In this document: positions 57,960-64,000 of the stretch, piece by piece
Layout: every line of letters starts with the position of its first letter
Numbering within the stretch: position 1 is the first letter of the stretch
From: Adineta ricciae
Taxonomy: Eukaryota > Rotifera > Eurotatoria > Adinetida > Adinetidae
Reading direction: 5' to 3'
DNA length: 64,000 nt
NCBI GenBank assembly: GCA_905250025.1
Contig: CAJNOJ010000014.1
Span: 317,624-381,623 of the forward strand
Notes under the pieces: generated by a model
Told to the model about the DNA's origin: nothing
Databases searched by the model: none
The model's input: the letters and a program-made list of their open reading frames with translations, nothing else
Position numbers and translations under genes: made by a program

Positions 57960-59956
57960 AAACGATTTGTACCCAGACGAAAATGATTGATTAAACGAAA
58001 TTGTGGTTGCATACTGTCAAATTGTCTTCTTTGAGTGGGATAAAACATCGGTGCTACTGAACGTACGGATGTTAGAAAGACAGGTGGCGAACGGAATGCA
58101 ATAAAATGTCTTTGAACCACTGGTGGTGGTTGAATCGGTGAAAAGAATTGAAATTGATTCGTCGAACTTCGACTTCGTTGTTGATTGTGATGAAGATTGC
58201 GAGATTCAGACTTTGTTCTATGAACGCGTGGTTGCTGCTGTTGAACATTGTTCGGATAGACATGATTTTCTGAAATTGTTGTTGGTTGATTGGCTTTGCG
58301 ACGTTGAGATCGACGAAGTCTTGTAGGTGACGCTGATGATGGTGGTGGCGGGGGTTGCATATCTTTCTGACGTGTTTCAGCAAATCTAGCTGGATTGATT
58401 GGTCGAAAGAAAGGATCTGCCGTATTTTGAAAACGTAGAGGTGTTCCAGATGGAGGAGGATAATTCTCATTCATTGGTGGTACATATGAACGTGAACGAT
58501 GTTTTGGAAAAGCATTTTGATTGTGTCTCTGAAAATAAAGAAAGTGAAGTCAGATAAGTATGTGTTGATGTAAGATATAAATAAGAGTCAGTACCCAATG
58601 AACATTTGCATTGGCTGATGCTGCTGGCGGCGGTTGTGATGATGGGAAACTGAATTCATTTTTCATGCGAAGATCATGTTCAGTGGAAAATCTCTGATGA
58701 AATCGAGATAGAGGCGGTGTTACTGTTGGTGGATAGTGACGAGTAAAACTTGGTATATCGAATACCCTGGATGGTTTAGGTTCGTCTCGAACATCTGCTG
58801 GTTGACGACGATACTTCATTTTATTTCGATAACGTCGATTCGAACGTGAAGTTGATACAGACGATATATGTGACGGTGGCGGAGAAATATACTTGTTATG
58901 ATGTTGATGATGGTGATAATAATAATGATGGCGTTCGTCTGCGGGTGACGGAGACCGATCTTGAAATTTAGTTGAAGATGGAGAATTCAGCTCCGGTGAT
59001 GTTAATGGACTACCCACGGATGAGGTGGCAGCTTTTCTCGATTCGATATTTGCATTATAAGCTTGTTGTTGATAAATTTTCGGTTCTTCATCGGGCTCTT
59101 CAACAACAACCACACTGAAATAAATACAAACGTGCATGCATGGGTTCACATATTAGTATCTTTATCAAGATCGATAGACTTTCTCTTCTTCGATCTAATC
59201 TTCATCCCAAAAGTAGTTCAAATATATTTCTTTTCTCACCAGATTGGGTGATAAATAAGTCTTACCCAGATTTCTTGCTATCTGAACTGTTACTTTCAGT
59301 TATATTACTGCTCCCTCCAGATGAACGGTTATTAAATGTTTTTTCGAAATTTTGTCGAAGATTTCGAACAAATTTATTCAATTCATTTTCGTTACTGAAT
59401 TCTTGTTCAACAAAGACACGTTGTTGATCACCATTGGGTCCGATATGAACTTTGGTCAGTTGAATCTACAAACGAACATGATACGCAATCGTCAACATTC
59501 GCTTTTTTTTCTTACGGTCAATCGATCATCATTGGTAATGATGGGATCAGTCATAAAATAAGACGTCGACTTGTCTTGAAAATGGAACGCCGGTGTTTGT
59601 CGTCGGTTCTGTTGCTGCTGCTGTTGTTGTTGTTGTTGTTGTTGCTGAGCTCGAGCCATGTTCTGTCTCCAACGTTGTTGTTCCAAATTCTGATTAGCAT
59701 AATCATAAGACGGATAATTGCCTGACGGCATCGATGTAAATCCGTGATGAATTCCATTTTGATCGAATTCGTGAGTACAGTTTAAGTTGTGTGTACTTTG
59801 ATTAGGTGCTGGAGCATTTGGACGATAGTAGAATGGATGATTTGGAATGAAGAAGTTTGACGAGGCACGATTAGATGGAAAAAACGTTTGTGGGTGAGCG
59901 TGAGGTGGTGGCTGGTGAGGTCGCGGTTGATGAGGATAGAATGGTTGATGAAACAT
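57956..59956 (-). CDS. Low-complexity protein of 577 aa, family not recognised
   Basis: Four exons (59956-59516, 59465-59266, 59114-58595, 58528-57956) sum to 1,734 nt with consistent phases. The N-terminus is rich in Pro, His, Phe and Asn (MFHQPFYPHQPRPHQPPPHA). A Gln run of about 13 residues follows RAQQ. A compact, ordinary segment spans the exon 1-2 junction (DDRLT|IQLTKVHIGPNG, then RVFVEQEFSNENELNKFVRN), perhaps a small folded domain. The rest is Ser/Pro/Arg-rich, with a His/Tyr cluster. No signal peptide or membrane segment. The gene ends by overlapping the stop codon of the collagen gene on the other strand. An RNA-binding or scaffold role is possible but unsupported. Confidence 0.75.
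57990..57995 (+). terminator. Candidate poly(A) signal ATTAAA of the endostatin collagen gene
   Basis: Common variant hexamer 30 nt after the collagen stop codon. It lies inside the last coding exon of the opposite gene. Confidence 0.4.
59608..59650. repeat. CAG/CAA repeat coding for a Gln run
   Basis: Reads GTT/GCT on the plus strand and encodes 13 or so consecutive Gln on the minus strand in exon 1 of the 577-aa gene. Confidence 0.8.
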
Positions 59957-61680
59957 GTTGATACTTTTGATAATCTAGACACACTGTTTAACCACTTTTG
60001 TTACTGAGAAGCTGGAGTACACATTATCGAACAAAATGCACACTTGCATTAATCATTTTGATGTGCGTACGTTCTATGCTCGGTCGTTGGGTAAATGGTT
60101 ATGTGATGAAAGTGTCAGCATACAGTTGGGTTGTTTCAACGATGTGCATATGTGTATCTTATTCAATTTTTTCTCTTCTCTCTATCTCTCTTTCAACCAC
60201 CTCGGCGTAGGTGCAACTGGTCTTGATTTGTTTTCTCTTTAGGTTTCATGTGAAAAATGTTGAACAAAAAATTGTCATGCACGATCGAACACCATGCACT
60301 CATACATATGTACAGAGAAGAAAGAAGAGGAGAAGAAGACCAACTAGTCACCACCATCATCATCATCATTATTATTATCAACATCATATTGGTGAAACGG
60401 AGCATTTTGATACAAGCAATGTAGGAAAAAAAAGAAGGAGAAGAAATGATCATTTAATGAAGTATGCAAAGAAAGAATGTGTCAAATAGTTTGCGATCAA
60501 ATGCGAATAGTTCGTGATAATCAGTTCATCTTAAACTTGACTTTATGTATGTGTATCCTGAGAGAATACTCTATCATAATGATGATAAAAATATCTTGAT
60601 GAATTGAATTCAATGAGTAAGAAACTCGGCGATTTTTTGTTCGGTTTAAAATATTGTGTTCGCATTGATTTGATTTTAATTGATAAAAGATTGTCACACA
60701 TCTGATACTTAAATCTCGTTTTACTACAACAGTTAGGCGGTTGTTTTTTTTATGTTTGAAAATAAACTTTCAAAAAGCATTAAGAAATAGGTTAATCAGA
60801 GCACAAAGAAAATATTGAATTGAATGGTACATGCAAAGTGTAACTTCGAAATTTCACCGTACATTTGACATATGACATTGTTTATGTTATACCTTGATAT
60901 GTGTTCAAGGTCTTTCGTGTCGTGAACATACAGTAAAAGTGTATATTTTCTTTTTAAAAAGTTCATTGAGTTTTTCAAGAAACCCAACTTTTCTCCACAA
61001 GCAATGAATTTGTTTTATTGCATAACTTGTGAGATATAAATAATATCCTGCGGTAGCGAGAGCTATTTTCACAATGTGTATATATTTTAATATCCTCGTC
61101 AATTTTGATTGACAACTATGCGAGAATTTTAGTTTGCATACAGTTTTTAGTGACATTAATATACGAAACTATCATATTCAATCTTTGGATCAGTAATCTA
61201 GTCAAGCATGATTGAGTTTAGTTATTAAGAACGATCTTTTATGAATACAATAATGTATAAATGATCGATTATGAATGATTTGACAAGATTGTATTAGACC
61301 TCCTTTCTTTTTTGAAATTTTCGCCGATTCTCTAATTGCATCATAAAATAAATATATCATAGCTTCGTGATTCATAAAAGATCATCGTAAACTGAATACT
61401 TGCCTCCATGTTTTATCGAGATAACTCGGCTCTGAAACTTCCATATCATCTTATCGATTACAAAGAAAATGCTTAGAGAACGATCCGTAAAGGAAATAGA
61501 TTTATTATTTATTTTCGTTCTGCCCTCTGATTGGCTTATCAACTACCAATAGATAAATAGTGATATTATAACCTATACTTTACCGCAGTCCTTCGTTCTG
61601 TTTACCTTTGTTTATTGTTTTTCTCCTCGGATCGGCAGTGCAGTTCTTCACCACATTTCATCAGCATTAGTATCAACGCA
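59957..61680. other. Intergenic region between divergent genes
   Basis: About 1.7 kb between the minus-strand 577-aa gene and the plus-strand VDAC gene. It has a CAT/TTA microsatellite near 60352-60385. No gene supported. Confidence 0.5.
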
Positions 61681-63108
61681 ATGGCCCCACCGAAATTCGG
61701 CGATCTCAACAAACAAGTTTCCGATATTTTCAACAAAGGATACTTTTTTAATGTCTTCAAGCTCGACGTCAAAACTCGTACTGCGAATGGAGTTAATTTC
61801 AACGTTATCGGCGAACATAACACGGAAACAGCACGAACATTCGGTAGTCTTGAAACGAAATATGTCGTTCCAGAATATGGCCTGACATTCTTGGAAAAAT
61901 GGAACACCGATAATTTGCTTAAATGTGAAATTACCGCTGATAACCAATTAGCACAAGGTTTCAAAGTTGTATTTGATGCATCACTTGTTCCAAATACAGG
62001 GTAAATTGCACACTATTCGATGATTCTTTATGTTTTATTGAGCCCAAAAAAAAACCTGTTTATAGCAAGAGCTACGAGAGACTACATTTTGGTATGAAAA
62101 CCCGTCCATTGTCCTTAGATATCACATCCCAGAGGTATTTGCTTTCGTTTAATATATTTTCAACGGATAAAAGTCCAAAGTTAGTTTGATCTTCTCAACA
62201 ACAAATATTCAGCTACTCTGCCAAACTTCAGATACGTGTACGCACACAAGTGAATAAATTACGTCTAACGGGATCTTATACTCATGCAGGAAACAATCGA
62301 CATTGGTAAAACGAATTTTCTTTTGTCATGCAACCAAGATAAATAACCTACTCTTCTACTTGTTCCGCAAATTTGGTATTAGGAGCGATGATATTAATTG
62401 TGTCTTTTTGTTTGTTTCAGGAAAAAAACTGCTGAACTTCGTACCGCTTACACGCATGACAAAGCTCATGTTGAAACCAATGTTGCATTCGACGCCGCTG
62501 GACCTATTCTTAACGGTGCCGTTGTTTTGGGTCACCAAGGCTGGTTAGCTGGTTATCAATATGTGTTCAACACCGCCCGATCGATGTTAACAAAAAATAA
62601 TTTCGCAGTCGGCTTCAGAGCTAAAGATTTCACCCTTTACGCCAATATGTAAGTCTGATTCGAATTGCTTCGTCGATGATTTTCTGAATGAAATACTTCT
62701 TGTCTTGATCGAACTTATGAATTCAATACGCATCTGTTTGTTCTCATAGGAATGATGCTAATGAAGTGGGTGGTAGTGTTTACCAACGTATCAACGATCG
62801 ACTTGAAACTGGTGTTCAATTAGCTTGGACAGCTGGTTCCAATCAAACACGGTTTGCACTTGCATCAAAGTATCAACTTGATGGTCAAACCGTAGTTGGA
62901 GCAAAAGTAAATAATATCTGTCAAGTTGGACTTTCATTCCAACAACTGTTAAGACCTGGTAAGAGTTGGAGTCTTCGTTGTTACATATTTATATACTATT
63001 GCTCGTACTGTTTTAGGTGTTAAATTGACTTTGTCAGCATTATTTGAAGCAAAAAATTTGAATGCTGGTGGACACAAAGTCGGCCTGGGACTTGAACTTG
63101 ACAGCTAA
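61681..63108 (+). CDS. VDAC: Voltage-dependent anion-selective channel (mitochondrial porin)
   Basis: A beta-barrel channel of the mitochondrial outer membrane that passes ADP, ATP and other metabolites. Four exons (61681-62000, 62421-62648, 62750-62958, 63017-63108) sum to 849 nt, 282 aa, the usual VDAC length. The N-terminal helix starts [21 protein letters not shown]. The barrel strands alternate as expected ([45 protein letters not shown]). The C-terminal strand [13 protein letters not shown] is the eukaryotic porin signature end. The frame is open upstream, but the ATG at 61681 matches the conserved start. Together with TOM22 at the other end of the window it is one of two outer-membrane proteins. 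Confidence 0.96.
62001..62420. other. First intron of VDAC (420 nt)
   Basis: Phase-2 intron with GTAAAT donor and TTTCAG acceptor. Contains no supported exon. Confidence 0.6.
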
Positions 63109-64000
63109 AAGTCTACAAAAACAACGCACTAACATTTGTCGCAACGAGACTAGCTGGTTTTCGTTCCTTTTAATAACTATTTTTTGTAGAAAGAGTCCGC
63201 AATTTTCGTTCTAGGATATTTTTCTGACTGTCATAGTTAATGGGAAATAGTCCATGGTCATTCTCCCACTTTTGCTTTTTTCTGTGTACCGTTTTCACTT
63301 CAGTCTCGTTCGTTTCGCGAAATACAATATAAACACCTAAACAAGAATATTTGCGTACGATTTACTTATGCGAACCATACAGTGTGATTAAATCAGAAAA
63401 AAACAAATTCTCATATTTATACATGGCATCAGCCATTCAAAGGGTATCTCGTGTTCTTGAAAATATTTTCTACCTGAGTGAAATTCGCCCATATGATGGG
63501 TATAGCTGTGCCTAAAAGAGAAAAATCTTTTTTTGTTAATATATATGTCGTAGTACAGATTAAAATCCAGTTGAGTTTGAAATACCTTCAATCGTATGAA
63601 ATTCATTAATTGTGTCAACGAGATTCCCTTTTGATGAACAAGTAATGCTCGTCCGACGACTCGCTTAGCTCTTTCTCGTTGATATCCTATACTGGATAAT
63701 TACCGAAACTGTTTATTTACACAGGTTTTTTGCAAAAAAAAGATCCGTTGTCTCAAAAAACAGAGGAAACACTTTTTTTTAAAAATACTAACATAAAACC
63801 TTCGGGGAACATTTGTATAAAGTAGTTCTTTGTCTTAAAAAAGGAACAAAATTCTTTTTTGGTAACTAACATCCAATTCGAGTTCCTTGACCTCAGTTAC
63901 CCTTTCGTTAAGCTTTATGCGAAATAGTAAAAGTTAGTAATAAATTACTATTAGGTTACTACTACTAGTTTTAAGGGTGAAAACTAACCTGATATTCGAG
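63109..64000. other. Region after VDAC with no supported gene
   Basis: About 890 bases: the VDAC 3' UTR, then AT-rich sequence. The last 100 bases hold a small run of TTACTA units (near 63935-63970). No gene seen before the window ends. Confidence 0.45.

Noticed and set aside
1-64000. Transposons, retroelements or viral insertions
   Set aside because: I found no reverse transcriptase, transposase, integrase or long terminal or inverted repeats by reading. A repeat-library search would be decisive.
1-64000. tRNA, rRNA or other structural RNA genes
   Set aside because: No recognisable tRNA A/B boxes with cloverleaf or rRNA segments were seen by eye. A tRNA scan would settle this.

Overview
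The window is nuclear DNA of a small-genome invertebrate. The genes are split by many short GT-AG introns (mostly 45-60 nt). The products are typically animal: a histidine decarboxylase, a DLGAP postsynaptic scaffold, an endostatin collagen, an ABCA transporter, VDAC and a Tom22-like import receptor. The DNA is AT-rich, rich in short pyrimidine and microsatellite tracts, and I see no transposon. The compact introns and one gene pair 35 nt apart with a splice acceptor between them (possible SL trans-splicing) fit a rotifer-like, perhaps bdelloid, protostome. The phylum is inference; the sequence cannot prove it.

Layout. Positions 1-6405 (minus strand): a TOM22-like import receptor cut by the window edge, a GNL1-type circularly permuted GTPase (608 aa), UDP-glucose 6-dehydrogenase (497 aa), and a two-histidine phosphoesterase tightly packed upstream of it. 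Positions 7889-32162 (minus strand): one very large gene of about 18 coding exons. I could close its reading frame exactly across every intron (about 4,254 aa). It is mostly low-complexity and matches no family I recognise. It has at least three candidate alternative first exons. Positions 33927-38169 (plus strand): a secreted DsbA-like thioredoxin with a Cys-rich tail, then a 13-exon histidine decarboxylase-like enzyme (609 aa). Positions 39133-46086 (plus strand): a full ABCA transporter followed by a decayed partial tandem copy. Positions 49502-55344 (plus strand): a DLGAP/SAPAP scaffold (1,185 aa) with an expanded acidic repeat. Positions 55892-57959 (plus strand): a very short collagen with XV/XVIII-type trimerisation and endostatin domains. 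It meets tail to tail, with overlapping stop codons, an unrecognised low-complexity gene on the minus strand (57956-59956). Positions 61681-63108 (plus strand): VDAC.

The genes do not form a metabolic cluster. Themes are mitochondrial outer membrane (TOM22, VDAC), extracellular matrix and secretion (collagen, DsbA-like; UGDH feeds glycosaminoglycan synthesis) and neural function (histidine decarboxylase, DLGAP). Exon boundaries were set by eye from splice consensus, phase closure and family alignment from memory. No search was run. The least understood item is the giant gene at 7.9-32 kb, with its alternative 5' ends and two copies of an unrecognised charged module.
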